From assembly GCA_009746045.1 (NCBI GenBank), contig RPFO01000131.1:742899-806898 (forward strand): a stretch of DNA of 64,000 bases, given 5' to 3'. Source of the DNA: Mesostigma viride. Taxonomy: Eukaryota; Streptophyta; Mesostigmatophyceae; Mesostigmatales; Mesostigmataceae. The notes beneath the pieces are model-generated. The model searched no databases, was not told where the DNA came from, and worked only from the letters and a program-made list of their open reading frames with translations. This document shows, piece after piece, positions 46,226-57,144 of this stretch (positions are counted from its first letter, which is position 1; every line of letters starts with the position of its first letter). The translations under genes were made by a program, and so were the position numbers.

Positions 46226-49200
46226 GTACGTAGACGGGCCATGATGACACCATGGGAGCCTGAATCCTCCTTATTAATTACATGAATGCCAACCATGTAC
46301 GTAGACAAGCCATGATGACACCATGGGAGCCTGAATCCTCATCATTTTTTTTCTGAGACATCCATGTACGTAGACGGGCCATGATGACACCATGGGAGCC
46401 TGAATCCTCATCAATAATTACATAAATGCCATCCATGTACGTAGACGGGCCATGATGACACCATGGGAGCCTGAATCCTCATCATTAATTACATAACTGC
46501 CATTCATGTACGTACACGGGCCATGATGACACCATGGGAGCCTGAATCCTCATCATTAATTACATAAATGCCATCCATGTACGTACACGGGCCATGATGA
46601 CACCATGGGAGCCTGAATCCTCATCAATAATTACATAAATGCCATCCATGTACGTAGACGGGCCATGATGACACCATGGGAGCCTGAATCCTCATCATTA
46701 ATTACATAAATGCCAACCATGTACGTAGACGGGCCATGGAGACACCATGGGAGCCTGAATCCTCATCATTTACTATGCCTTGACATCCATGTACGTAGAC
46801 GGGCCATGATGACACCATGGGAGCCTGAATCCTCATCATTAATTACATACATGCCATCCATGTACGTAGACGGGCCATGATGACACCATGGGAGCCTGAA
46901 TCCTCATCATTTTTTTTATGAGACATCCATGTACGTAGGCCAGCCATGGAGACACCATGGGAGCCTGAATCCTCCTCATTAATTACATAAATGCCAACCA
47001 TGTACGTAGACAAGCCATGATGACACCATGGGAGCCTGAATCCTCATCATTTACTATTCCTTGACATCCATGTACGTAGACGGGCCATGATGACCCCATG
47101 GGAGCCTGAATCCTCATCATTAATTACATAACTGCCATCCATGTACGTAGACGGGCCATGATGACACCATGGGAGCCTGAATCCTCATCATTTTTTTTAT
47201 GAGACATCCATGTACGTAGGCCAGCCATGAAGACACCATGGGAGCCTGAATCCTCCTCATTAATTACATAAATGCCAACCATGTACGTAGACAAGCCATG
47301 ATGACACCATGGGAGCCTGAATCCTCATCATTTACTATTCCTTGACATCCATGTACGTAGACGGGCCATGATGACACCATGGGAGCCTGAATCCTCATCA
47401 AGAATTACATACATGCCATCCATGTACGTAGACGGGCCATGATGACACCATGGGAGCCTGAATCCTCATCATTAATTACATAACTGCCATTCATGTACGT
47501 ACACGGGCCATGATGACACCATGGGAGCCTGAATCCTCATCATTAATTACATAAATGCCATCCATGTACGTACACGGGCCATGATGACACCATGGGAGCC
47601 TGAATCCTCATCAATAATTACATAAATGCCATCCATGTACGTAGACGGGCCATGATGACACCATGGGAGCCTGAATCCTCATCAATAATTACATAAATGC
47701 CATCCATGTACGTAGACGGGCCATGATGACACCATGGGAGCCTGAATCCTCATCAATAATTACATACATGCCATCCATGTACGTAGACGGGCCATGATGA
47801 CACCATGGGAGCCTGAATCCTCATCATTTTTTTTATGAGACATCCATGTACGTAGGCCAGCCATGGAGACACCATGGGAGCCTGAATCCTCCTCATTAAT
47901 TACATAAATGCCAACCATGTACGTAGACAAGCCATGATGACACCATGGGAGCCTGAATCCTCATCATTTACTATTCCTTGACATCCATGTACGTAGACGG
48001 GCCATGATGACACCATGGGAGCCTGAATCCTCATCATTAATTACATAAATGCCATTCATGTACGTACACGGGCCATGATGACACCATGGGAGCCTGAATC
48101 CTCATCATTAATTACATACATGCCATCCATGTACGTAGGCCAGCCATGGAGACACCATGGGAGCCTGAATCCTCCTCATTAATGACATAAATGCCAACCA
48201 TGTACGTAGACAAGCCATGATGACACCATGGGAGCCTGAATCCTCATCATTAACTATTCCTTGACATCCATGTACGTAGACGGGCCATGATGACACCATG
48301 GGAGCCTGAATCCTCATCATTAATTACATACATGCCATCCATGTACGTAGACGGGCCATGATGACACCATGGGAGCCTGAATCCTCATCATTAATTACAT
48401 AAATGCCATCCATGTACGTAGACGGGCCATGATGACCCCATGGGAGCCTGAATCCTCATCATTAATTACATAAATGCCATCCATGTACGTAGACGGGCCA
48501 TGATGACACCATGGGAGCCTGAATCCTCATCATTTACTATTCCTTGACATCCATGTACGTAGACGGGCCATGATGACACCATGGGAGCCTGAATCCTCAT
48601 CATTAATTACATAAATGCCATCCATGTACGTAGACGGGCCATGATGACACCATGGGAGCCTGAATCCTCATCATTAATTACATACATGCCATCCATGTAC
48701 GTAGGCCAGCCATGGAGACACCATGGGAGCCTGAATCCTCCTCATTAATTACATAAATGCCAACCATGTACGTAGACAAGCCATGATGACACCATGGGAG
48801 CCTGAATCCTCATCATTAACTATTCCTTGACATCCATGTACGTACACGGGCCATGATGACACCATGGGAGCCTGAATCCTCATCGTTAATTACATACATG
48901 CCATCCATGTACGTACACGGGCAATGATGACACCATGGGAGCCTGAATCCTCATCAATAATTACATAAATGCCATCCATGTACGTAGACGGGCCATGATG
49001 ACACCATGGGAGCCTGAATCCTCATCATTTACTATTCCTTGACATCCATGTACGTAGACGGGCCATGATGACACCATGGGAGCCTGAATCCTCATCATTA
49101 ATTACATAACTGCCATTCATGTACGTACACGGGCCATGATGACACCATGGGAGCCTGAATCCTCATCATTAATTACATAAATGCCATCCATGTACGTAGG

Positions 49201-50022
49201 CCAGCCATGATGACACCATGGGAGCCTGAATCCTCATCAATAATTACATAAATGCCATCCATGTACGTAGACGGGCCATGATGACACCATGGGAGCCTGA
49301 ATCCTCATCATTAATTACATAAATGCCAACCATGTACGTAGGCCAGCCATGGAGACACCATGGGAGCCTGAATCCTCATCATTTACTATTCCTTGACATC
49401 CATGTACGTAGACGGGCCATGATGACACCATGGGAGCCTGAATCCTCATCATTAATTACATAAATGCCATCCATGTACGTAGACGGGCCATGATGACACC
49501 ATGGGAGCCTGAATCCTCATCATTAATTACATAAATGCCAACCATGTACGTAGGCCAGCCATGGAGACACCATGGGAGCCTGAATCCTCATCATTTACTA
49601 TTCCTTGACATCCATGTACGTAGACGGGCCATGATGACACCATGGGAGCCTGAATCCTCATCATTAATTACATAAATGCCATCCATGTACGTAGACGGGC
49701 CATGATGACCCCATGGGAGCCTGAATCCTCATCATTAATTACATAAATGCCATTCATGTACGTACACGGGCCATGATGACACCATGGGAGCCTGAATCCT
49801 CATCGTTAATTACATACATGCCATCCATGTACGTACACGGGCAATGATGACACCATGGGAGCCTGAATCCTCATCAATAATTACATAAATGCCATCCATG
49901 TACGTAGACGGGCCATGATGACACCATGGGAGCCTGAATCCTCATCATTTACTATTCCTTGACATCCATGTACGTAGACGGGCCATGATGACACCATGGG
50001 AGCCTGAATCCTCATCATTAAG
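46226..50022. repeat. 71-bp minisatellite, right segment (~53 copies)
   Basis: Continuation of the 40345 array. Units of 71 bp alternate with variants where the AATTACATAAATGCC linker is replaced by TTTACTATTCCTTGA or TTTTTTTTATGAGA. Blocks of several variants recur together, indicating higher-order duplication. It stops abruptly at TTAAGGGGACG (50023). Confidence 0.95.
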
Positions 50023-50135
50023 GGGACGTGGCGCGCCGAATATTTTCCGCGCCAAAAAATTCGCGGTACCGTCCGTACGGTGTATAATGTGTGCCCGGAC
50101 CGCTCAACCCTCGCGGAAGTGGCCATGGCGGCATG
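50023..50135 (+). mobile_element. Second TTAA-element terminus (left end)
   Basis: TTAAGGGGACG followed by a GCGCCAAAAAATTCGCG block, then GCGGAAGTGGCCATGGCG. This is the same order of blocks as the minus-strand right end of the 35449-37742 element (GCGCCAAAAAATTCGCG, GCGGAAGTGGCCATGGCG). The orientation puts the element body to the right. I found no matching right end (GTCCCCTTAA) between here and 64000. An open frame from the ATG at about 50125 contains RKQLEKMLEFRRRLVDDLIS. Confidence 0.7.
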
Positions 50136-51480
50136 TCTTTATGCAATATTAATCGATATGGCACGTAAACAGCTAGAAAAAATGCTTGAATTTCGCAGAA
50201 GATTAGTTGATGACCTCATTTCGAGGCGGAAAGTTTACGGTTTGCAATATCGCTAATTTCTCGAACGGCTACGGGCGCGGGGGTCCAGGATATAATTTCT
50301 CTTGCGGATCATGAAATTCAATGCAGGTTTACGGCAGCTATTGTGAGGCAACGTAGGCTCTAAAGAGCGATTATGAAGCTAACTTAATGGTGTTGTCGAG
50401 TTTGTGCCGAAGCTTCCCGGTTTCTTTTACATTTCCGGCATTCAAGGTAAGAACCTACGCAGGCCTGCGCATGTCGCCTTCGATGTATTCACGGAAGGCG
50501 CACCTTCCTTGTTCGCCTGATCAATGGATGATGTCTTTTATTGTTCGAGCTTGCGTGCCAGTTTATGCATGAAACATTTCCACGCAGGCAGGTGCATTAA
50601 CGTCGGCCTTTCGCCTTTTTTTCGGGCAGTTTCCCTGCAGGAAGCGCTCCATTTCTTTCGGTTGCATCGTCAGATTCCTAGCTATTTCGTACAATTTCGT
50701 GTAGTTTGTGGCTGGCATGCTAAATGCGCCGAGGTCAAGTTGTTGGTAATGTGTTGACATTTGTTTTCCATAATCCTTTGGACGTGAGCTTGCTCAGACG
50801 CTTTGTTATGTGCCGGATCTGACACGCCTGGGTGGTTTTACCGGATTAGGATACATTTGCACGGCTTCAAATGTATCCTAAATGCACCATTGGCAAACAT
50901 GGTTTCTGGACATGGTCGATATCATTCATATGTTTGGCAAGCATGATATGATCATGCTTGCCAAAGATGTTGTCTCTTTTCATATTTCACACATATATTA
51001 TCGGCCTCGGCGTGCCATGCTTCCACGTTTGTTGTCTCTTTTCATATATTCAATGTAAATATGATCAATAAAATTCCAAACATGACCATGTTGGAGACTT
51101 CAAGTGGAGCATCATGATTACTGTTTTCACTATTACGTAACCCATGGTTCATGTTAACATGGCATAATGAGCAATCCTAATGACCCCATGACTAATGGTG
51201 AAGTTAATAAAGTTACATCGTGGCACGTCACTATATCAAGTTGCATCATTGTGCATAAAGTAGTTTAGCACTGAGTTGGCATGCCAACATCAGGTAGACT
51301 AAATAAATTAAAACCAGAATTGATCAACAACCCAGTATCCAAATACAGTATCCATATATATGCAGGTCGTACTACAGGTACAGCCACGGCTGCCACGCGG
51401 CTTCTGCAGCGAGCTCTTTCTCATCAATGCAACAACACATCAGCCCAGCAACACAGCAGCACCATGACCGTAGCACAGCA
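50136..51480. other. No supported gene; two perfect hairpins
   Basis: Stem-loops: 50846-50858 with 50869-50881 (13-bp stem, TTAGGATACATTT arm) and 50934-50947 with 50951-50964 (14-bp stem, TTGGCAAGCATGAT arm, 3-nt loop). The rest has no supported ORF. A GTTGTCTCTTTTCATAT block is repeated at about 50969 and 51030. Confidence 0.6.
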
Positions 51481-51509
51481 GCAGCACAACTGTAGCTCAG
51501 CAGCACGGC

Positions 51510-51875
51510 CGCAATGCAGCAGTGCATCAACACAGCAGCACGGCAGCAGCACGACAGCAATACATCAGCGGCACGGCAGCAATGCAGCAACACATCAGCA
51601 CAACAGCACAACAGCAGCACGGCCGCAATGCAGCAGTGCATCAACGCAGCAGCACGGCAGCAGCACGACAGCAATACATCAGCGGCACGGCAGCAATGCA
51701 GCAACACATCAGCACAACAGCACAACAGCAGCACGGCCGCAATGCAGCAGTGCATCAACACAGCAGCACGGCAGCAGCACGACAGCAATACATCAGCGGC
51801 ACGGCAGCAATGCAGCAACACATCAGCACAACAGCACAACAGCAGCACGGCAGCAATGCAGCAACAGTAGCATGG
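51510..51875. repeat. 114-bp x 3 tandem repeat rich in CAGCA
   Basis: The unit is 114 bp (38 codons) and contains GCAGTGCATCAACACAGCAG and GCACGACAGCAATACATCAG. Because the length is a multiple of three, Gln/Ser/Ala-rich ORFs run through it on both strands. I do not accept them as genes. Confidence 0.9.
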
Positions 51876-51981
51876 CAGCACAGCAGCAGCAGCACTACGC
51901 TCCGCGAAAGTGACCCGTTTTCCCGGGTTGCGCGACTTGTGAAAATCGGCTAAGTCCCGTGGTCTTCCAGCGGGTGGGGGG

Positions 51982-52185
51982 TTAGCGCCTCCAAGGCCCT
52001 CCGAATAGGACCATGGCCGGAATAAATACGGGCGTGAACAATGCAAGCTTAATACGTTTAGATAAGGGGTAGGTTTCGTACGATTCGCGCGTGTGCCCCG
52101 AATACAGGTGGTCGTATGCTAAGGCTATGTTCGCGAGTATGAGATAGTACAGCAGTAGTGCTTTGATGATGGACACAATGATCAT
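51982..52185 (-). CDS. Small membrane protein, 67 aa (tandem paralogue 1)
   Basis: Begins MIIVSIIKALLLYYLILANI, a hydrophobic membrane or signal-anchor segment, then a polar middle (HLYSGHTRESYETYPLSKRI) and a second hydrophobic segment (LALFTPVFIPAMVLFGG). The gene to its right (52229-52453) codes for a related protein with the same order, and their 5' sequences are nearly identical on the minus strand (AAAAGACAATGATCATTGTG). Function unknown. The duplication and shared start region support it as a real gene. Confidence 0.7.
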   Translation of the reverse strand: MIIVSIIKALLLYYLILANIALAYDHLYSGHTRESYETYPLSKRIKLALFTPVFIPAMVLFGGPWRR

Positions 52186-52228
52186 TGTCTTTTCATTATG
52201 GACATAATTTTGTCAATCGGGGTTGCGC

Positions 52229-52453
52229 CTAAAAGCCGAGTAACCCGAACGGGACTACGGGGGAGAACAACAGCACTAGGAGAATACGCTTATTCCAAGG
52301 GAATTTGTCAAACGATTTGCGCGTGTGTTCCATGTACAAGTGTTCCCATGCTAAGGAGAGGTTGACGCAAATGAGATAGTACAGCAATAATGCTTTGATG
52401 ATGGACACAATGATCATTGTCTTTTCATTATAAAAATAAATAATATCACTCAA
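52229..52453 (-). CDS. Small membrane protein, 74 aa (tandem paralogue 2)
   Basis: Paralogue of the 51982-52185 product. Shared segments are MIIVSIIKALLLYYLI, an HLY.EHTRKSF.K.P..KRI block and a C-terminal hydrophobic stretch (LLVLLFSPVVPFGLLGF). The ORF has a possible 12-residue N-terminal extension (MSDIIYFYNEKT); the ATG aligned with the paralogue is 52417. Two predicted membrane segments. Function unknown. It lies 19 bp downstream of the stop of the next gene. Confidence 0.7.
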   Translation of the reverse strand: MSDIIYFYNEKTMIIVSIIKALLLYYLICVNLSLAWEHLYMEHTRKSFDKFPWNKRILLVLLFSPVVPFGLLGF

Positions 52454-52472
52454 TCGTGTTTCCTATACTGCA

Positions 52473-53450
52473 TCACTTGCGCCCGAAGAGCGCAGGAATT
52501 CCCTCAGTCACGAGAAGGTCAAGCACGCCGCGGAGGAACTGCTTCTCCTCGGCCCTGTTCATGGGCTGCAAGTTGACTCCAAAGGGGACAAACTCGTCCC
52601 TCTGGTCTTTGGGTTTTTCCAGGAGCTTCTTCAAGCCGTTGTCTTGGCTGTACCCCTCCAAGAGGATCTTCGCCTTGAAGGGCGCGTTCCTTGCGCAATT
52701 GTGGCAGCGGACGCGGATCTGGTCCGAGAACTGGTCCGGGACAATATAGGCAGACATGACGTCGTGCAAGAACCTCACCGTGCAGGTGGAGCACTCCTTC
52801 GGGGGCCAACAGCTCGCAACGTTCGAGTTCTGCAGGTAGAGAGAAGTCCCTTGCTCCCCGGCCTGCGTGTCCATCTTCCAGTCCCTCACGAAACTCTGCA
52901 CGAGCTCGTTCTCCTTTTCTGTTCTGACTTCGTTGTCGGCCACCTTCAACTTGCGAATTGCGATCACGACCTTCTTTTGGTAGCAGGGCTCGCACAGAGT
53001 GGTCTTGTTGCGCATATGCTGCGTTGCAGGCGTATCGTGGACGAAGGCAGCTCCAGTGACGTACGACATGCACTCCACGCACGAATAGGAGCGGCGAGGT
53101 GGCGTATCTTGCTCAGGGACTCGGTAGCGCATGAGCGAATCCGAGTACTTGTGCACGAAGTCGGCGATTTGAGTGATGGCCTTGACGCAGCCGTCGCACT
53201 TGCACTCGACGGAGCCTTGGTCGTTTTTGAAGAGGTAGAAAAAGTCCGTCGGCATGTGGAAACAGGTGTCGCAGATACGCGGCCTCACCAAGTCGAAAGC
53301 GGAGTCCTTGACGGGGTTCGACTCGTCGCTGTGCTCCACGAGGACAGGCTTCTTGCAGGCGTGCTTCTTTCGCTTGGATATGGCTGCCAAGGAGAGAGGG
53401 AACAGCGGGGTGTTGTTGAGGCGAACAGAGGACCTGGTAGCGGGAGCCAT
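52473..53450 (-). CDS. Cys-rich, probably zinc-binding protein, ~325 aa, virus-like island
   Basis: Start chosen at ATG 53450 (MAPATRSSVRLNNTPLF) because it sits in CCATGG context after the CT-rich leader shared with neighbouring genes; the open frame extends a further 35 codons. Six CxxC pairs are arranged as three likely zinc sites: ICDTC/CKCDGC, SCVEC/LCEPC and CSTC/CHNC. The C-terminus (about residues 270-325) is charged and helical. No known domain recognised; a nucleic-acid or protein-binding role is only inferred from the zinc-like pairs. Intronless. A GGTACAAAGA box is about 80 bp upstream, and further upstream are ~56-bp repeats with CGGTTAC and TCCACGGG. Confidence 0.75.
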   Translation of the reverse strand: MAPATRSSVRLNNTPLFPLSLAAISKRKKHACKKPVLVEHSDESNPVKDSAFDLVRPRICDTCFHMPTDFFYLFKNDQGSVECKCDGCVKAITQIADFVHKYSDSLMRYRVPEQDTPPRRSYSCVECMSYVTGAAFVHDTPATQHMRNKTTLCEPCYQKKVVIAIRKLKVADNEVRTEKENELVQSFVRDWKMDTQAGEQGTSLYLQNSNVASCWPPKECSTCTVRFLHDVMSAYIVPDQFSDQIRVRCHNCARNAPFKAKILLEGYSQDNGLKKLLEKPKDQRDEFVPFGVNLQPMNRAEEKQFLRGVLDLLVTEGIPALFGRK

Positions 53451-53451
53451 G

Positions 53452-53720
53452 GATGGATGAGAGTGCGAGAGGGGTTGCGCGAGAGAAAACGAGAGCGAGA
53501 TGGGAAACAAGTCGCAAACTTGGAGTCTTTGTACCTCTCGGGAGCGGCTGTCCACGGGGACACAGAGTTTCGGTTACTTATCCACTGGATTTCGGTTACG
53601 AGCGGCGCGGCGCTGTACGGCCTTATCCACGGGAATTCGGTTACAAACGACGCGACGCCGTACGGGCTTATCAACAGGGTTTCAGTTACGACTTACGGAT
53701 AGTGTACGGACGCCGTCCTA
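53452..53720 (-). promoter_or_regulatory. Promoter region of the Cys-rich gene: CT-rich leader, TATA-like box, CGGTTAC repeats
   Basis: CT-rich leader on the minus strand (53452-53515), GGTACAAAGA at about 53525-53534, then upstream about three ~56-bp units with TTCGGTTAC (53571, 53592, about 53637; CAGTTACG at 53683) and TCCACGGG-like blocks. The organisation is the same as at the two other promoter regions of this island. Confidence 0.6.
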
Positions 53721-53835
53721 AAATACTACTTGAAGTATTTTGCCACTTGGCATGCAATTGTGTTTGACTCATTGTTGGTATTCAAGTTTGTGTGAAAATG
53801 GTTTTTCATTAATAAAAATAATACACAAGGATCAT

Positions 53836-54666
53836 TTACTGAACCAGAGATACATCCACTTGCTTTCCAGCAACGACAATTTCAGTGGAAGGATTAGCCT
53901 TTTTCATCTCGGCCTGCATCCTATCAATGTGGTCTTCCCGGATCCTCTGGCACTGCTCCTGCCAGGCACGTTTCTCAGCATCCTGAATCTCCACCCAAGC
54001 CGCTTCTTTCTTCCTTTGAATTTCCTGAATTTCCTCCGTGGGTCCAGCGAGCTGGTCCGCGGAAACCAGGCGAGAGGTGATAGGCATCCAGTGACCTCTC
54101 AGGGGGATGTTATATCTCTCAATGGCTTTCTCCAAGCGCGTCTTCGGGGCGCCGGGGGCGGAGGGAAGCAGATCCTTCTCGGTCATGTCGGCCACGGAGA
54201 ACGCCGGAGGCCAGATGATGCCCACGTTGAGAATCGTGTAAGGCTGCTTAGCCGTGTTGATGGGCCAGTTGACCAGGATCAGCTCCGGGGAAGGATTCCA
54301 TACCGCGTCAAAGCCGAAAGGCCTTGTTTTGACCACTTTCCCGTCCCTCACGGTCATCCCATAAGAAGCCACACATTTGCTGTTCTTGGCATTAGTGGGA
54401 GAAACGAGCATGCAATGCGCATAAAGCATGTCCAGAGAGGTTGCGAAGCCCCCCATGCTCGCATAGCGCTCCATAACGTGAGCTGTCACCTTGGTGATCG
54501 TACACATCCCCGTTCGCACGGTTTCAGCCGCGAGTGCTCCCACAACATCGAGTTCCCCCACGCACAAGACATTGTACTCAGAGAAGTCACCGAAGGGATC
54601 AGTTTTCTGACGGAGTTCATAAAGCTCTGGGACTTTGTACGTCACCAAAGTGGACTGGTCGGCCAT
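53836..54666 (-). CDS. Unknown protein, 276 aa, virus-like island
   Basis: Intronless, starting at ATG 54666 (MADQSTLVTYKVPELYELRQ), preceded by a CT-rich leader and a GGTATAAAAC box about 75 bp upstream. The first ~170 residues look globular (FSEYNVLCVGELDVVGALAA, GGFATSLDMLYAHCMLVSPT, YGMTVRDGKVVKTRPFGFDA, YTILNVGIIWPPAFSVADM). The last ~75 are charged and predicted coiled coil (EEIQEIQRKKEAAWVEIQDA, REDHIDRMQAEMKKA). I do not recognise a family. A structural or matrix-type viral protein is possible, but unsupported beyond its context. Confidence 0.75.
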   Translation of the reverse strand: MADQSTLVTYKVPELYELRQKTDPFGDFSEYNVLCVGELDVVGALAAETVRTGMCTITKVTAHVMERYASMGGFATSLDMLYAHCMLVSPTNAKNSKCVASYGMTVRDGKVVKTRPFGFDAVWNPSPELILVNWPINTAKQPYTILNVGIIWPPAFSVADMTEKDLLPSAPGAPKTRLEKAIERYNIPLRGHWMPITSRLVSADQLAGPTEEIQEIQRKKEAAWVEIQDAEKRAWQEQCQRIREDHIDRMQAEMKKANPSTEIVVAGKQVDVSLVQ

Positions 54667-54667
54667 A

Positions 54668-55386
54668 GCTGAGAGAGAGAGAGAGTTAGATATCAGGTGC
54701 TAGTGAGAGCGAGGTGAGAGCCCCGTGGTCGTGCACCGGGTTTTATACCTTCCAGGCCGCCGGGCGGTTACAAGGTGCTGAATTAGCCACGTAGCCACTT
54801 TTCGGCCGTTACTGGGCCGCGGTCCACCACGGGGATATTTATTTGCGCGGCCACGCTGCCACGGGAGAACTTTCCGGCGGTTACTTTGTCCACGGGGACA
54901 GGGTTTTCGCGGCCACGCAGCCACGGGAAAAAATATCCGGCGGTTACTTTGTCCACGGGAAACTTTTGCGCGGTTACGGAATCGGATAGTTACGGTTACG
55001 CCGCCGCGGAAAAAAATCCCGTGGCCTTCCACGGTCCACGGGGACAAGACAGTTACGGTTACGCTTCTAGAAGAAAAAAATCCCGTGGTCGTCAGTGTCC
55101 ACGTGGACAAGATATTTACGGTTACGCTTCTAGAAGAAAATTTTCCCGTGGTCGCCAGTGTCCACGGGGGCACTTTTACGCGGTTACGACGACGGTTACG
55201 GTTGCACGCGCCTATCTAGCGGCTCGTGGCGAGCCACGAAGCGATATGCGGACTTCAGCACTCGACCACGGGAGATCTCGTCAAGAAGTGGCAGCAAGGT
55301 ATAGAAGCCGCCTCCCCACCTCGTCTCGCCACTCGCATCCCACTCGCTCAACGCACCCAACACTCTCCTCTCACACTTTCGCAGCT
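54668..55386. promoter_or_regulatory. Divergent promoter region with many CGGTTACG and TCCACGGGG motifs
   Basis: Between the 54666 (minus) and 55387 (plus) genes. Core boxes: GGTATAAAAC (minus, about 54741-54750) and GGTATAGAAG (plus, 55299-55308). Between them about ten GGTTAC(G) motifs (54765, 54878, 54939, 54972, 54994, 55041, 55118, 55181, 55193 region) alternate with GTCCACGGGG and CCCGTGG blocks; two ~75-bp units share ACGGTTACGCTTCTAGAAGA. CGGTTA resembles MYB-type sites (inference). Confidence 0.7.
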
Positions 55387-56813
55387 ATGGCGGAATACCA
55401 AGGCCCCTCGGATCTCGCCATCTTCCTGTGCGAGCGGGATATCTTCCTCAAGCGCGAAATCTATCTGGCCAGAGGCGAGGCGCATTTCGGCAAGTTCAAG
55501 AAGCCTCTCCCTTTTCCATTGTTCGAGTACAGCGGGAGGCCTTCCACCGACAAGTTCAAGCGCCATCGCAGCTCCATCCACGGCTTGAAGAATGCTCGCA
55601 GCGTTTTCCAGAAGTCCGTGCAGCTCTACAACGAGCCGACCAAATCCGCACGCCCGCTCCGTGGGATAACTTCATTCCGTGGTCCACCAACGCCAAGAAC
55701 TGGAACGACAAGATCGAGCTCAGCCTCAACGACGAGCTGGTGACGAAGGCGCACTTGCAGAGGGGGAAGACGATCGAACTCCTCTGCGACACCACCAAAG
55801 AGATCTGCTGGAACGGCTTTATGCACTCGAGGAGCGCCAAGGACGCCGAGAAGCTGGGCCAGAAGCTGGACATCAAGGAGCTGGTGCGCAGGAAGGACTT
55901 TTTCGACGAGAGGCGCATCTGGCTCGAGATGAGGGAGGCGGAAGACGGCAAGAAAGAACTCAGCGCGTCCGCGTCTAGGCACTCCATCAGTCGCGACGGG
56001 GGCAGGCCTTCCGCTTTGAAGTTCTTTTTCAACCACAACCCCGAGATGCCCTACGACCTGATCTGGATCGTCACCAAGTCCAGATGGGTATTCAACCAGT
56101 CCGCGCCTTCGGAGGAGCAGCTCGACACCAGCGAGAGCATCGAGCCTGCGATCAAGAACATGGAGAAAGTCGTTTGCAGGCTGAGGGACATCCGGTTCAA
56201 GGTGCACATGCGGAATCCCTACCGAGACCCGATGGAATCCGAGAGGATGGAGAAGGCCTCCGAGCACGTCCCCTATTGGGTCCACAAGGGGTTCAGGGCC
56301 TTGCCCGCTTGGTGCCTGACCCCGGTGCTCGCGGATATCAAGAAGGAGCGCGCTGCGATCCCTCTGGAGCAGAGGGTCATGTACGAGTTTCCGGTCTACC
56401 ACGCGCGGTTGCAGGAGGAACTCTCGGAGGAGCTGGGGGACTTCGAGAAGAAAACATATATGGATAAGGAGGATGTCGCAAAAATGCGTGCCGATTGCTT
56501 GATGCACAAGACCATGATGCTGTCGAGGCTGTTTGAGCAGGAGGAGAGGGAGCTGCAGGAGGAGAGGAGGCAGAAGGAGAAGAAGGAGCGCGAGGAGAAG
56601 ATGTTGCAGGAGGAGAGGAGGAAGGCAGAGGGCATTCCGTCCGCCTTCTGCATGTGGCGCCAGGAGGAGCAGGCGCCAGTGGTGCGGGCTGTGGAGCAGG
56701 CGGCGCCGGTCGTGCAGATCACACAGATGATCCTGCGCAGCTCCTCGCGGAAGCGCGGGGAGATGGAGAAGATGGTGACCCGTTCTCGCGCCAAGGTGGC
56801 CAGGGTTGTGTAA
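55387..56813 (+). CDS. Unknown protein, ~475 aa, virus-like island (one frameshift)
   Basis: Starts at ATG 55387 (MAEYQGPSDLAIFLCERDIF) after a CT-rich leader ending CGCAGCT. The first frame runs well to NEPTKSARP; near 55645-55665 it shifts and continues as APWDNFIPWSTNAKNWNDKI to the stop at 56811-56813. One extra base (for example one more C in CGCCCGC) would restore it. Middle: globular, Trp/Lys-rich (YDLIWIVTKSRWVFN, RLRDIRFKVHMRNPYRDPM, HVPYWVHKGFRALPAWCLTP). About residues 375-420 are a strongly charged coiled coil (EEERRQKEKKEREEK type). The C-terminus is basic and could be a nuclear localisation signal (SSSRKRGEMEKMVTRSRAKV). No family recognised. Confidence 0.72.
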
Positions 56814-56979
56814 ATTAGGATGTCCTCGTACACACTTAGTCTAGCCCCGTGACGGGGTGTAATCTATCCTTTATTTTTTAATGAAAAAACACAAGTCCAA
56901 CAATGAGCCCAATCTCAACAATGAGTCACCCAAACTTTCGCGAAAAAACACAAGTCCTAAACAGCGTAGGCAGGTGACA

Positions 56980-57105
56980 GATGCGAGCATAGTCCACGGG
57001 AGTGACAGACGCAAGCATAGTCCACGGGAGTGACAGACGCAAGCATAGTCCACGGGAGTGACAGACGCAAGCATAGTCCACGGGAGTGACAGACGCAAGC
57101 ATAGT
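56980..57105. repeat. 28-bp repeat with TCCACGGGAGTGACAGACGC, ~5 copies
   Basis: Unit CATAGTCCACGGGAGTGACA followed by GACGCAAG, repeated between the 56813 stop and the inverted repeat. It shares the TCCACGGG word with the promoter motifs of the island. Confidence 0.85.
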
Positions 57106-57144
57106 CCGGCAGGTGACGGATGCGAGAAGCGCGACGAGGCCCGC

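Noticed and set aside
51372-52046. Gln/Ser- and Cys-rich ORFs over the CAGCA repeats
   Set aside because: Three 114-bp tandem units open on both strands; no promoter or unique domain.
55626-56507. Minus-strand ORF of 293 aa
   Set aside because: Shadow of the plus-strand gene at 55387-56813, whose frame shows coiled coil and promoter context.
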